Of a stretch of DNA of 64,000 bases, positions 54,162 to 63,800 are shown piece after piece (position 1 is the first letter of the stretch; every line of letters starts with the position of its first letter). This stretch comes from Tissierella sp. (lineage in GTDB: Bacteria > Bacillota > Clostridia > Tissierellales > Tissierellaceae). The notes below the pieces were generated by a model, which did not search any database, was not told the DNA's origin, and was given only the letters and a program-made list of their open reading frames with translations. The stretch is from positions 1 to 64,000 of the forward strand of contig NZ_JAVKTS010000006.1 in NCBI RefSeq assembly GCF_031460495.1, in the 5' to 3' direction. The position numbers were made by a program, and so were the translations under genes.

Positions 54162-57125
54162 TTATCTCCTGTATATTACTAAATCTTTAATGTCAATATA
54201 CCCAGTGTCATTACCATTATGTTGCATTATAATATGTTGAGCCCCGCTAATTACATCATCATCCGTAATAAATTCAAATGTGTGAGTTTGCCAATCATCA
54301 GTTATCGATATTTGTAAATGACTGCCTTGATTAGGGTCTGCTGATCCATTCGACCATGCATATAAATTAAATGTTTCTGGCTTAGTAGTACCTCTGGCCT
54401 TTAGTTCCACTACATAAGTAGTATTTGGTTCTAAATCTAGTGGATAAACATATTTAAACCCAAACATTTCTCCTTCATTAGTTATCCTGATAAAGGTATC
54501 ATCACCTTCAGTCATGTAATCATGCCCAATCTTTGAACCTTCAGAAGAATATGTTTGTAGCATATCTATATTCCCATCATGATTAATATCCAAATCAAAG
54601 TAATACGCAAAGTGTAACCTTAACCCCTTATTTGCTATTTCTTGAAGTTCATCTAAGTTTTCATACATGAATTGCACTTCCCCTATAGATTGTACTAGTT
54701 CATTATTTATAACCATTGGCTTGTATGCGTTTTCATTCACTCTCTTTATATTTTCTTTTACCCCAAGAGCTTGTGCTAATAAGTTTTTTGCTTTTTTATC
54801 TTCTCCTTGGGATAGATAATGGTCCACTACTGCTCTATATCCTACAATCTTTTGAGTATAAATTCCAGTCTTCATAGGTTGAAGTTCTACAGATTTATCC
54901 AACTGTGCTATTCCTTTATCTACTTCTCCTATTGAAAAATTAAAGTTTGCAGCATTGACATATGCAAATGAGTCATATGGTGATATCTCTATATAACTAT
55001 CAACTAGGTTTATAGCCTTTTTCACATATTCAATATCATTAGTTTCTCTATATTTGCCTATATAACAAGATGCTAAGTCCATCTTGTAAGTGCCTTCATA
55101 TCTATCATACTTAACTACCTTTTCAAAATTATCAATTGTCCCATCTAAGTCATTATTTGCAAAAGCAGTAGCACCCTCTATTTTATACTTTTGGCTATAT
55201 AAAATCAAAGAATGATTTAATATTAATATTCCTGCTATTAATACAATGCCATATATATATGACTTTGAGCTTATTTTATTTAATCTACTTACTATTCTGT
55301 CTATCTTAGTATTAATTATATCAAGATTACTAACCAAAATACCCATTATAGTCCAAAATATTATAGTATAGGATGGTAGAGACATATCAAAGTCAACAAC
55401 AGCATGTAGTAGCATAGCAATAATTGTAACTGCCAGACCTACTAAAGTAGTTTTCTTAGTTACATCTTCTGATCTTCTATAAGTAGAAAATAAGTAAATG
55501 CTCATAAATACTATCATTGTGATAAATAACAATATTCCAATAGTACCTATCTCTATCCACATCTGCAACAAATAATTATGTGCTAGAGCTGTTGAATATG
55601 GATAAGATTGGTATATTTGGTACATAGAAAGCCATCCCCCTCCACCTGCACCTAATATAGGATTTTTGCCTAATACTTTTAACCCATCTTTATTAAAAAT
55701 CATCCTAGCAACGAAACTATTTTCTCCAGCACTTATAGTCTGTATTCTACTCACAAAAGCTTCATTTATATATTTATATTTCAAAGGTATTTTCTTAATA
55801 ATAGATGTTGTATTAGAATCAATAATATTAGCATCTAAGAATTCAACCTTGGTATTCTTGTATATATTTTGAAAATGAATTTGAATACCTACTGAATCTT
55901 CAAGAGTAGTGAAATCTATTTTTATATTTCTTTCACCTATATCTATCAAGTTTTGAACTATTGGTGATTTCAGTTGACCCTTATCATTCATATTATATAT
56001 GATGATTTTACCTACATATGGTGATTCACTATTATTTTCTCCAATGTAACTTACTTCTAAGCTGTAGTTCACATTGGGTAGTGTCGCATATATATTTCTA
56101 AAAATAGTTGTAGTCTTATCCTCTGTTGTTACATTTTCCATTACTAAAGTTGTAGTCGCATTAATTACATAAACTACTCCTGCACAAAGTACAGCCCCTA
56201 TAAAAATTAAAGATATCAGTAGTTTTTTTGTTGACATTTCCCTTAATTTTTTATCTAGTAGTGAAATAAAGAATACCATCATCCCAGTACCTAGTATAGT
56301 TAAAATAAACATAATCCAAAGTTTATTTGTTGGATTTTTTATTCTACTATTGAATATAAAGGCTACTGGTATAGAAAGAACTACCGATGAAACCATATAT
56401 AGTATAGATTCCATCTTTCTTACATTTGGCAAAATGATAAAATAAATAGCAACAACTAGAGGGAAGATTAACCAAGTTGCACGCGATGATGTAAGTATTA
56501 AAGAAAATACAAAAGTTGCCAGTGTCAACCCATAAATGCCTTTTAATATTTTGTTCTCCTCATTGATTAATGCTGTCATAGCAATAAAATATAGGGCAAC
56601 TACATATGCTGCTAATGTATTTGGGTATTGGAATGTGGAGCTGAGCCTCCCGTAGATCATTGCACCAGTATATTCCCATGTCCCTATGGCTGTGCCTATA
56701 CCAATTATAGATACTAACATTCCACCTAACAGAATTATATTGATAATACTTTTCTCATATTTTTTATTATTTGAAATATTTTTTGCCATAATAAATATGA
56801 TGAAGTATGCTAAATATCTAGAGAATTCAATAACAGCTTCCCTTTTGTCTACTCCATAAGTAATTGATAATAAATACATTAATACTACTCCCATAAATAA
56901 ATAATCTATAGGAGTAGATAATAATTTAAAGTCTCTCTCTTTAGATTTATATAATGCCCAAACTATAAATAAGGCATATATCCCTATTAAAGATGGTAAT
57001 AGTTCTTCCTCAAAGTATAGCCCCCTAAACATAAGGGGTATTGTAATTGCCAGTCCAAATAATATCATAAATATCATTGACCAATTCTGTTTTTCTGTGT
57101 TTTTAACTATTGTATTTTTAGACAA
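54162..57125 (-). CDS. O-antigen ligase/Wzy family polymerase with TPR and carbohydrate-binding domains
   Basis: A 987-residue integral membrane protein. About 12 transmembrane segments (15-340 and 500-620), with an extracytoplasmic beta-rich insert (about 330-455) and the Wzy_C loop (GAGGGGWLSMYQIYQSYPYS, AHNYLLQMWIEIG). After the last helix come TPR-like helices (about 640-820), a single EF-hand-like loop (DLDINHDGNIDML) and a jelly-roll carbohydrate-binding-like C-terminus (EGEMFGFKYVYPLDLEPNTT to YIDIKDLVIYRR). Polymerase or ligase for the envelope polymer. Second gene after wzz. Confidence 0.85.
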   Translation of the reverse strand: MSKNTIVKNTEKQNWSMIFMILFGLAITIPLMFRGLYFEEELLPSLIGIYALFIVWALYKSKERDFKLLSTPIDYLFMGVVLMYLLSITYGVDKREAVIEFSRYLAYFIIFIMAKNISNNKKYEKSIINIILLGGMLVSIIGIGTAIGTWEYTGAMIYGRLSSTFQYPNTLAAYVVALYFIAMTALINEENKILKGIYGLTLATFVFSLILTSSRATWLIFPLVVAIYFIILPNVRKMESILYMVSSVVLSIPVAFIFNSRIKNPTNKLWIMFILTILGTGMMVFFISLLDKKLREMSTKKLLISLIFIGAVLCAGVVYVINATTTLVMENVTTEDKTTTIFRNIYATLPNVNYSLEVSYIGENNSESPYVGKIIIYNMNDKGQLKSPIVQNLIDIGERNIKIDFTTLEDSVGIQIHFQNIYKNTKVEFLDANIIDSNTTSIIKKIPLKYKYINEAFVSRIQTISAGENSFVARMIFNKDGLKVLGKNPILGAGGGGWLSMYQIYQSYPYSTALAHNYLLQMWIEIGTIGILLFITMIVFMSIYLFSTYRRSEDVTKKTTLVGLAVTIIAMLLHAVVDFDMSLPSYTIIFWTIMGILVSNLDIINTKIDRIVSRLNKISSKSYIYGIVLIAGILILNHSLILYSQKYKIEGATAFANNDLDGTIDNFEKVVKYDRYEGTYKMDLASCYIGKYRETNDIEYVKKAINLVDSYIEISPYDSFAYVNAANFNFSIGEVDKGIAQLDKSVELQPMKTGIYTQKIVGYRAVVDHYLSQGEDKKAKNLLAQALGVKENIKRVNENAYKPMVINNELVQSIGEVQFMYENLDELQEIANKGLRLHFAYYFDLDINHDGNIDMLQTYSSEGSKIGHDYMTEGDDTFIRITNEGEMFGFKYVYPLDLEPNTTYVVELKARGTTKPETFNLYAWSNGSADPNQGSHLQISITDDWQTHTFEFITDDDVISGAQHIIMQHNGNDTGYIDIKDLVIYRR

Positions 57126-57138
57126 TTTGTAATCACCA

Positions 57139-58371
57139 CTATCCTTTAATCATTATATCTGATTTTCTATTAGTTTCCTCACTAGTAGCTTGCCAATATT
57201 CCTTAAAGAAAGCTACAAATACTCCCACCATTAGACCCAATACTAAAGATATAGCAAGATTCAATGCTTTCCTTGGTCCTACTGGTCTTGTAGTTGGGTA
57301 TGCTGAGGAAATAACACTGATACTTAATTCCCCTAACTTGGCTGTTTCTGCTACTTTTAGCTCTTCATATTTTCCTACAAAGGATTCGTAGGTTTTTTGA
57401 GTTATTTCAACTTTTTGTTTTACTATCTTTTCCCTATATTGCTTGTCTTGATATTCCACTTGAAGAACTTCTATATGATTTTGCAAATCTGCTATTTGCT
57501 CCTCTATACTAGTCATTCTTCCTTCTGTTTCAGCTAAATCAATTTTCATTACTTTATTACTATCATCAAAGGATATATTGAAATTCTCTCCTAAGTTTGG
57601 TTTTACTATCATGCTACCTTTGTTATTTGAGGATTTTCCACTTTCTTCAATAGCCTTAGTAAGCCCATCTCTTTTTACCTCTAATTCATTTAATAGAGCT
57701 TTGAATTCGGTGATTTGAGTAAAGCTACTATCTAACTCTAACTGTAATTCTTGAGCTCCTCTTGGTTGTGAAAGAAGGTCCTTTAGCTCAAGTAAAGCTT
57801 CCTCATATTTTTTATTCTCTAACTCCATTTGAGTTTGTACATACTCTGAGTTCTTTGAGGATCTCTCTTGAGCCTTTTCTGTAACGAAGGATATAAAGTT
57901 ATTACCCAATGTATTTACTATATTAGCAGCCTTTTCTGAATCTGTATGTTTCATTTTAATGGTAATCATTTGCGTATCTTTAATAGTCTCAAGGGTTATC
58001 TGTTCTGCCAATGTGCTTGGTCTGTATTCGTTTTCTAATTGTAAGTCAGCAATTGTTTTCTTTAGCACTTCTGGTGCTGTAATCTGTTGCCTATATGTCT
58101 CTAAACTCATGTCTGGATATTGGGACATTGCATCTAATAATTCATTGATGTTATCTGCACTTGCAGTGACATTTCCGTTCGTTTTATTACCTAAGTTTGA
58201 TGTCATCATTATCATTTTAGCTTCATATGTAGGTTTTACTATCAAGAAACTATAGATTGCAGCTACGATTATTGCAGCAGCTGTTATAATCGCAATCATT
58301 TTCTTTCTGTTTATTAATATTTCAATTAGTTCCCTTAAGCTTATTTCTTCCATCATATTATTTTGCTCCAT
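57139..58371 (-). CDS. Wzz/chain-length regulator-type protein
   Basis: A 410-residue two-TM protein of the YveK/Wzz/CapA type. Hydrophobic at 28-49 and about 370-392, separated by a coiled coil and an ectodomain; PTRPVGPRKALNLAISLVLG is the conserved second-helix motif with the Pro-rich PTRPVGP. It controls polymer length or export with a partner kinase, but no BY-kinase gene is seen. ATG 7 bases after GGGGG. Own promoter. Confidence 0.9.
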   Translation of the reverse strand: MEQNNMMEEISLRELIEILINRKKMIAIITAAAIIVAAIYSFLIVKPTYEAKMIMMTSNLGNKTNGNVTASADNINELLDAMSQYPDMSLETYRQQITAPEVLKKTIADLQLENEYRPSTLAEQITLETIKDTQMITIKMKHTDSEKAANIVNTLGNNFISFVTEKAQERSSKNSEYVQTQMELENKKYEEALLELKDLLSQPRGAQELQLELDSSFTQITEFKALLNELEVKRDGLTKAIEESGKSSNNKGSMIVKPNLGENFNISFDDSNKVMKIDLAETEGRMTSIEEQIADLQNHIEVLQVEYQDKQYREKIVKQKVEITQKTYESFVGKYEELKVAETAKLGELSISVISSAYPTTRPVGPRKALNLAISLVLGLMVGVFVAFFKEYWQATSEETNRKSDIMIKG

Positions 58372-58404
58372 TACTTATCCCCCATTTAATTTTTGTTATA
58401 TCTA

Positions 58405-58433
58405 ATTTTACATTAGTTAGGCGTATAAATCAA
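58405..58433 (-). promoter_or_regulatory. Promoter of the wzz gene
   Basis: TTGATT and TAAAAT with 17-base spacing on the minus strand, about 27-34 bases before the ATG. Confidence 0.6.
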
Positions 58434-58450
58434 GGAAATCAAATTATTGG

Positions 58451-58484
58451 ATAAAAAAAAGAGAGGATTTATCCTCTCTTTTAG
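58451..58484 (-). terminator. Terminator of the S-layer gene
   Basis: AAAAGAGAGGAT/ATCCTCTCTTTT hairpin with a 2-base loop, then TTTTTTTT on the minus strand, 17 bases after the stop. Strong. Confidence 0.92.
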
Positions 58485-58498
58485 TTTAAGTTAGTTGA

Positions 58499-61400
58499 TT
58501 ATTGTAATGTAACTTTTGCTGCGTATAGTACTCTTGTATCGTCAGCTTGGTCAAATAATACTACATAATAATCTCCTGCAGCAAGCGGTGTAGCAGCTAT
58601 TTGTTTAGGGTCAACAGGAGCTACATTACCAATTGCTCTCTTAGCTACAACTTCATTTCCAGCTGCATCATATACTGCAACTTTAAATAAGTCTGTAGTG
58701 AAACCAGCAAAGTCTAATTTTAAATCTGTACCATTGATTAATCCAATTCCTAAGTCAGGAGTGATACCAGCAAATGTATAAGATTGTGCTGGTGTACCAT
58801 CCACAAATTCAACATATGCCACATATTTAGTTCCTGATAATACAGGAGATACTAAATTGTCTAATGTAGCTACAGTTCTTGTAGAATTGAAGTAAACTGC
58901 ATCTGATACATTACCTATCACTAGTCCAACAGTGCTTTCTTCATATACCTTAACTGAAGCTATAGCTTTAGTTGCACTTACTGTTACTTTTTTTGCATTG
59001 ATTATTGCAACACCAGTAACAAATTGTTCTACTTTAACATCTGTGCCAGGGAAATCAAATTTAACTCCTGTTACATCTTCTCTATTTCCTGCTGTATCAA
59101 CTGCTCCAGATACTGGCTCTAGATAGTAGATGTAGTCTCCCTTAAGTGTTTGTGTTAAGTTTGAAATTGTTATTTCATTAGCTCTGTTAGAACCTCCACC
59201 AGTATAAACATAAACTGGTTGATTCCTATCATTTAGATAGTATATTTTGTATGATCCAGTTGTTACATTTTCATCATATGTTATAACAACTGTCTTATTG
59301 TTTGTTGCTGTTACACCAGTAATTACTGGTTTTGTAATGTCTTCGTAATATGGTACAAAGATTGTTGATTTGCTTGGATCTGTATTTGTATCAGCTTCGT
59401 CTCTAACACCTAAACCTACTAAATCTTCAGCTAGAGCTGTGAAGTTAATTGGATAGTCTCTTCCAACTACAAAATTACTTGTTACATTATAGTACCATTC
59501 TGTTAAGTGAGTGTCATCTGTTGTTACAGTTGCAGTTAATGGAGCACCTGTCCTTTTAGCTACTGGCTCTGTAAATACAACTTTAAGTCTCTTTGCATTA
59601 ATTTGTTCTATATATTCAATTTCTGGTGCATCATTAGTTATTTCATTACCATTGAATAAGAATCTAGAATCTACTGTTGGAAGAACATACTTGTTACCTG
59701 CTTCATCAACAAATGTTCCTGTCATAGTTTCTATTTTATAGTTAGTTAATTTTAAATTATCTACTGCAGCATTTGCTTTGTAAACTATTGTAGTTCCATC
59801 ATTGATTGTTCCAGAATAATTGAAAGTCTTAACAGTACCAACAAAAGCACCATTTCCATCAATTTCTCTTACTGTAATTGGGTCTGGATAAGACTCAACA
59901 TATTCGTCTAAATTTACATGGATTTCTTGCTCATTTGCAGCGTATATATAAGTTATACTTGGTGCTGTAACATCTAATGAGCTTGCTGTAGCTATAAAGT
60001 TAGCTTTTGCATTAGAAACTACATTGCCATATAAATCTTCTACATCATTGATTGTAACAGTATAAGATGTATTATTTGCTAATGTTTGAGTAGTTAATTC
60101 AACTACATTACCTGGTAATAAACGAGCCTTAATAGCTGATCCGATATCTTTGTTTATTACAAAGTTAGTTGGATCTATAGCTGTAGCTTTTACTAATCTT
60201 TCAGAGAAGTGTAACTTAACCATTGTAGGATTTACATATTCAACTTTTGCTACATATGGTGGTTGAGTATCAACTGCTACTCCAGTGAAGTTGTACTTAG
60301 CATATGTTGTTCCAGTAACAGGTTTTAATGCGTTTCCAAACTCATCTTGTACACCTTTTACTTCGATTCTATATGCTTTGTTAATTTCTTGTTGTGCTGT
60401 TGTAAGAGTTACTCCTCTCTCAGAGTATCCATCTGGATAAGTTGTATCCCAAGCTTCAGCACTTAATACTGGAAGAACTTCATTGTTTCCGAAAGTAATT
60501 ACATAGTTGCTGATATCTTCAAGAGAAGCTGCATCCATTGCATTATTTTCAGTAAATTCAATTTCAACTATATTATTGTTATATGCTTTTATTGTTCCTG
60601 GTTTTACAGTTGGAGATGTCTTGTCTGCAGAAGCTCCTCTAAAACCACGAGTTGTTTTTCCTAGTGGATTAGCAAGTACTGATCCATCTATTAGGTTTTC
60701 CATTGTTAATGTATATGATTTGTTAGCTGTTTGATCTGCAGTCATAAGAACAACTGTCTCTATAAGACCATTAGCATCTACATCATAAGCTTTAACACTT
60801 GTGATTTCTAAATCATTAATTGTATAGTTTTCAACTGCCTCTAAAGCTGCTTTATCCATACCATTAGCATCATCAAATTTCACAATTATCATACGGTTAT
60901 TTTGAACTTGAAGAGTAGTTACTCTTGGAGCTATTCTATCTTCAGTTGCTGTTATAGTACGTGTTGTTTTAGTGATTACTTTAGCATCACTATTCATTAC
61001 ATTTTGAATAACTAATGTATAAACTACATTTCTCTTAGCTGCATCTGTAGTAAGAGTAACTTTTGTTCTATCAGCATTTAATGTAGCTTTAACTACTTTA
61101 ATGTCTTTATTCATTGTATAGTTTTCAGCATTTGTTGCTGAAGCAAAGTCCATTCTGTCTGAGTATTCTACAACGAATCTATTTGTATCTGTAGCGGAAA
61201 TTTTAACTACTGTTGGAGCTGTAGTATCAGCTGCTAAACCAGTAAAGTTAATTGTTTTTCCGTTTGAAGTTACAGTGTATGATGTTCCACCTACTAAAGC
61301 TTCTGTTTCTAGAACAAATACTTTAGCTGATTCTTTAACAACATCTTTAACTTCTACTACAGTTGTACTACCTTTTTTAACGATTACGAAGTCAGCTACT

Positions 61401-62077
61401 GAAGCAGCTACTTCTTCTTTAACTTTTACTTCAACTTTGTTGTTAGCTATTGCTACAGCTGAAGTAATTTCGATATCTTTTGATAATTCTGGTGCAGGCA
61501 TTTCGATTTCTAATTTGTCTGCTAATGTTTCAGTTGAGTCTTTGATTTTTGTTCCAAGAGCGTTTAATGTCATAACTGCCATGTTTCCTCTTAGGAACTT
61601 AGCGTCAACATCTATGTCAGCTAAAAGACCTAACTCTTCAGCTTTGTCTAGAGTGTCTTTCCACTCTACATCGCCATATCCTAATACTACTAAAAGTACT
61701 CTTGCATACTCATCAGTTGCTAATAAGTCACCAAATCCAAATTGTGCTGGAGCTTTACCAACAAATGTCTTGTTAGCTTCTGCCCATGCAAGGAATGGTG
61801 AATAAGCTTCGATAGTAATGTCTTTGTAACTTGGTGCTGTTGGGAATCCTTTTGCTACTTCGAATTCTCCCATAAGCTTACTTAGTAAAATAACTGTATC
61901 TTGTCTTGTTAGGCTGTCTCCAAGCATTAAGTCGCCTGATGCATTGCCTTCAAGAACGCCAACTTCTTGTAGGAATTCTCCAGCTGTTTGAGGAGTAACT
62001 GCTTCCACTGCAAACACTGATGAGAAACTTCCTAGAACCATAACTAATGCTAATACTAATGATAGGGTTCTTTTCAT
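58499..62077 (-). CDS. Major S-layer-like protein with SLH and Ig-like domains
   Basis: A 1192-residue secreted protein: signal peptide 1-23 (ending SSVFA before VEAV), N-terminal SLH motifs (about 28-190; FLQEVGVLEGNASGD, YKDITIEAYSPFLAWAEANK) and many SbsA-type/Big-like beta domains (about 205-1190) with repeated KVEVKVKE, VEYSDRMDFASATNAENY, VKFDDANGMD, IEFTEN patterns. Ala/Thr/Val-rich with few Cys, as in S-layer subunits. Strong promoters and terminator suggest high expression. Its role as the main S-layer protein is inferred. Confidence 0.9.
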   Translation of the reverse strand: MKRTLSLVLALVMVLGSFSSVFAVEAVTPQTAGEFLQEVGVLEGNASGDLMLGDSLTRQDTVILLSKLMGEFEVAKGFPTAPSYKDITIEAYSPFLAWAEANKTFVGKAPAQFGFGDLLATDEYARVLLVVLGYGDVEWKDTLDKAEELGLLADIDVDAKFLRGNMAVMTLNALGTKIKDSTETLADKLEIEMPAPELSKDIEITSAVAIANNKVEVKVKEEVAASVADFVIVKKGSTTVVEVKDVVKESAKVFVLETEALVGGTSYTVTSNGKTINFTGLAADTTAPTVVKISATDTNRFVVEYSDRMDFASATNAENYTMNKDIKVVKATLNADRTKVTLTTDAAKRNVVYTLVIQNVMNSDAKVITKTTRTITATEDRIAPRVTTLQVQNNRMIIVKFDDANGMDKAALEAVENYTINDLEITSVKAYDVDANGLIETVVLMTADQTANKSYTLTMENLIDGSVLANPLGKTTRGFRGASADKTSPTVKPGTIKAYNNNIVEIEFTENNAMDAASLEDISNYVITFGNNEVLPVLSAEAWDTTYPDGYSERGVTLTTAQQEINKAYRIEVKGVQDEFGNALKPVTGTTYAKYNFTGVAVDTQPPYVAKVEYVNPTMVKLHFSERLVKATAIDPTNFVINKDIGSAIKARLLPGNVVELTTQTLANNTSYTVTINDVEDLYGNVVSNAKANFIATASSLDVTAPSITYIYAANEQEIHVNLDEYVESYPDPITVREIDGNGAFVGTVKTFNYSGTINDGTTIVYKANAAVDNLKLTNYKIETMTGTFVDEAGNKYVLPTVDSRFLFNGNEITNDAPEIEYIEQINAKRLKVVFTEPVAKRTGAPLTATVTTDDTHLTEWYYNVTSNFVVGRDYPINFTALAEDLVGLGVRDEADTNTDPSKSTIFVPYYEDITKPVITGVTATNNKTVVITYDENVTTGSYKIYYLNDRNQPVYVYTGGGSNRANEITISNLTQTLKGDYIYYLEPVSGAVDTAGNREDVTGVKFDFPGTDVKVEQFVTGVAIINAKKVTVSATKAIASVKVYEESTVGLVIGNVSDAVYFNSTRTVATLDNLVSPVLSGTKYVAYVEFVDGTPAQSYTFAGITPDLGIGLINGTDLKLDFAGFTTDLFKVAVYDAAGNEVVAKRAIGNVAPVDPKQIAATPLAAGDYYVVLFDQADDTRVLYAAKVTLQ

Positions 62078-62163
62078 CTTTACAAAACCTCCTTGAAATT
62101 TATTAAAAATTTGTGTTGCATATTATAGTCTGAATAAACTATAAATATTGCACTCTATAAAGT

Positions 62164-62192
62164 ATTATAGCACCTGAATTTCTTAAGGTCAA
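62164..62192 (-). promoter_or_regulatory. Main S-layer promoter (P1)
   Basis: TTGACC-17-TATAAT with extended -10 TGC on the minus strand. Near-consensus and 85 bases from the start codon. Confidence 0.8.
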
Positions 62193-62287
62193 TATCATTA
62201 TTCCTTTGTAACAATATTGTAATACTTCATAATGGTGCATTTATTTACTTCATAGTGATATTATATACTATGTTTTTGTGAAATACC

Positions 62288-62316
62288 ATTACAGTTGTGT
62301 TACAAATGTGTGACAA
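62288..62316 (-). promoter_or_regulatory. Second S-layer promoter (P2)
   Basis: TTGTCA-17-TGTAAT on the minus strand, about 120 bases upstream of P1. Confidence 0.45.
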
Positions 62317-62326
62317 ATGAATATAA

Positions 62327-62339
62327 AGGGGAGACCCCT
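62327..62339 (-). terminator. Short hairpin at the end of the SLH protein gene
   Basis: AGGGG/CCCCT with a 3-base loop, then TTATATTCATTTG. It overlaps the stop codon. A weak terminator. Confidence 0.45.
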
Positions 62340-63789
62340 AGTTGTTTAGTATTCCTTCTCTGTAGTCATATCTTAATTCGTCTTGCATATAGGAGATTAG
62401 GTCTATTATTAGTTTGGCTGCTTCTCCTTTGGTTAGGTCTCTGTGTGGATATAGGTAGTCAGATTTTTCTATGAAGCCTAGCTCTTTTGCTACATATACA
62501 TAGTCCTTTGCCCAGGCTTGTACCTTGTCTTCATCTTTATATCCTAGGGAATAGCTTTTGATTGGTGCTAAGTTTTCAAAGCCTAGTATCCTGACTACTA
62601 TTGCAAAGGCTTCTTCTCTGGATAATGGTTTATCTGGATTGAAGTTTTCATCTAATCCTACCATTATATTTCTCTTGGCTACTTCCTCTATATAGTCAAA
62701 GTTTCTATGATTTGGATTTACATCATTGAAAAGAGGCTTAGGTTCTTCTACTTTTTTTCTACTGCTTCTTCTAACTTCTTCCTTTATAATAGGAATGTCC
62801 ATTGCTTTGATTATTGTTCTTGCAAAGTCTCCTCTGCTCATTGATGAATTTGGCCCTATCATTGTACTTTCCAATGGTAGACCTTCCATGCTGGCTATTA
62901 GTAGTAGTTCTTCTTCATATTCATGCCCTAGTACATCTCTTAATGCAGGTATATTTAATCTCTTGATCTCTGGATTAGTATCTAGGAAGAGGCTAGATGT
63001 ACCTACATTCCTTGCTTTAGTATTGACATTTAGCTTAGGCAAGTCATAGGTGTATTTTAGTACATTTTCTTCTTTTTCTGTAATTCTATAGCCACCGTTG
63101 AAGCTTATTTGAGATGGAATATTTTCTGCATAGGAGTAATCCTTTGTTTTATTGTAAGATGTCTCTACTATGGCTGTACCTTCTCTATTATTTACTGGTG
63201 TCAACCTATTCTCATATCTTATTGTATATTCTATGGTTTGAGTTTCTGTTGCAGACCATGGTCCATTATATCCTACTAGATTCCCCACTGTTTCTATGAC
63301 TACTGATTCATTCCCCTTATCTACATCATAGGTCTTTCTAGCTGAATAATCTCCTGCATAGTAGCTTAGTATTGGTGTATTGTGAGCAACAGAGCCTTGA
63401 TTCCATTGATAGTAGGGGTCTTTTACTTCGTATTTTTTACCATTTACATCTATGGATTCTTTATACTTTTCTAATGTTTTTGTTGTAGTTACTTGTTTGT
63501 CCTTTGTTTCAAGGCTACCTTCTAAGGTAATGCTTCTAGTTAGTTTTGCATTTAATGCTTTGTTTTCTAACTTATAGCTATAGGTCTCTGACACTGTATT
63601 GTCTTTCTCTTTTGTCTTTATTGTTAGAGTTCCTTCCATTATAATAGGTTCTCCTGTGACAAAGATTACTTCTTTGTATGTGGTTTCGTTTATTATTCCA
63701 CCTTCGTAGCCTGGTATATTGACGGCCATTGCACTAAGGGGTGAAAGTAATATTGAAATAATGATTAGTAATGATAGTATTCTTTTCAT
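62338..63789 (-). CDS. Secreted protein with C-terminal SLH domains
   Basis: A 483-residue exported protein. Signal peptide 1-22 (MKRILSLLIIISILLSPLSAMA). Residues 23-270 form a beta-rich domain with YSYKLENKAL and SITLEGSL patterns that I do not recognise. Three SLH motifs follow (about 285-475; MSRGDFARTIIKAMDIP, PDKPLSREEAFAIVVRILGF, YLYPHRDLTKGEAAKLIIDL). Placed just upstream of the S-layer gene, it is probably S-layer-associated and anchored to secondary polymer. The start follows GGAGGCTGAAA. Confidence 0.85.
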   Translation of the reverse strand: MKRILSLLIIISILLSPLSAMAVNIPGYEGGIINETTYKEVIFVTGEPIIMEGTLTIKTKEKDNTVSETYSYKLENKALNAKLTRSITLEGSLETKDKQVTTTKTLEKYKESIDVNGKKYEVKDPYYQWNQGSVAHNTPILSYYAGDYSARKTYDVDKGNESVVIETVGNLVGYNGPWSATETQTIEYTIRYENRLTPVNNREGTAIVETSYNKTKDYSYAENIPSQISFNGGYRITEKEENVLKYTYDLPKLNVNTKARNVGTSSLFLDTNPEIKRLNIPALRDVLGHEYEEELLLIASMEGLPLESTMIGPNSSMSRGDFARTIIKAMDIPIIKEEVRRSSRKKVEEPKPLFNDVNPNHRNFDYIEEVAKRNIMVGLDENFNPDKPLSREEAFAIVVRILGFENLAPIKSYSLGYKDEDKVQAWAKDYVYVAKELGFIEKSDYLYPHRDLTKGEAAKLIIDLISYMQDELRYDYREGILNN

Positions 63790-63800
63790 TTTCAGCCTCC

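Larger units (their letters stand above)
62078..62337. other. Long upstream region of the S-layer gene
   Basis: 260 bases without a gene. It holds two promoters (62164-62192 and 62288-62316), an 80-base leader with AT-rich hairpins and the AAGGAGG site at about 62090. The long AT-rich leader is typical of S-layer mRNAs, where it stabilises the message. Confidence 0.6.

Noticed and set aside
61275-61805. 176-codon plus-strand ORF antisense to the S-layer gene
   Set aside because: Its Ser/Thr-rich composition is what antisense of the Ala/Val/Thr-rich S-layer gene gives; no RBS, no known motif.
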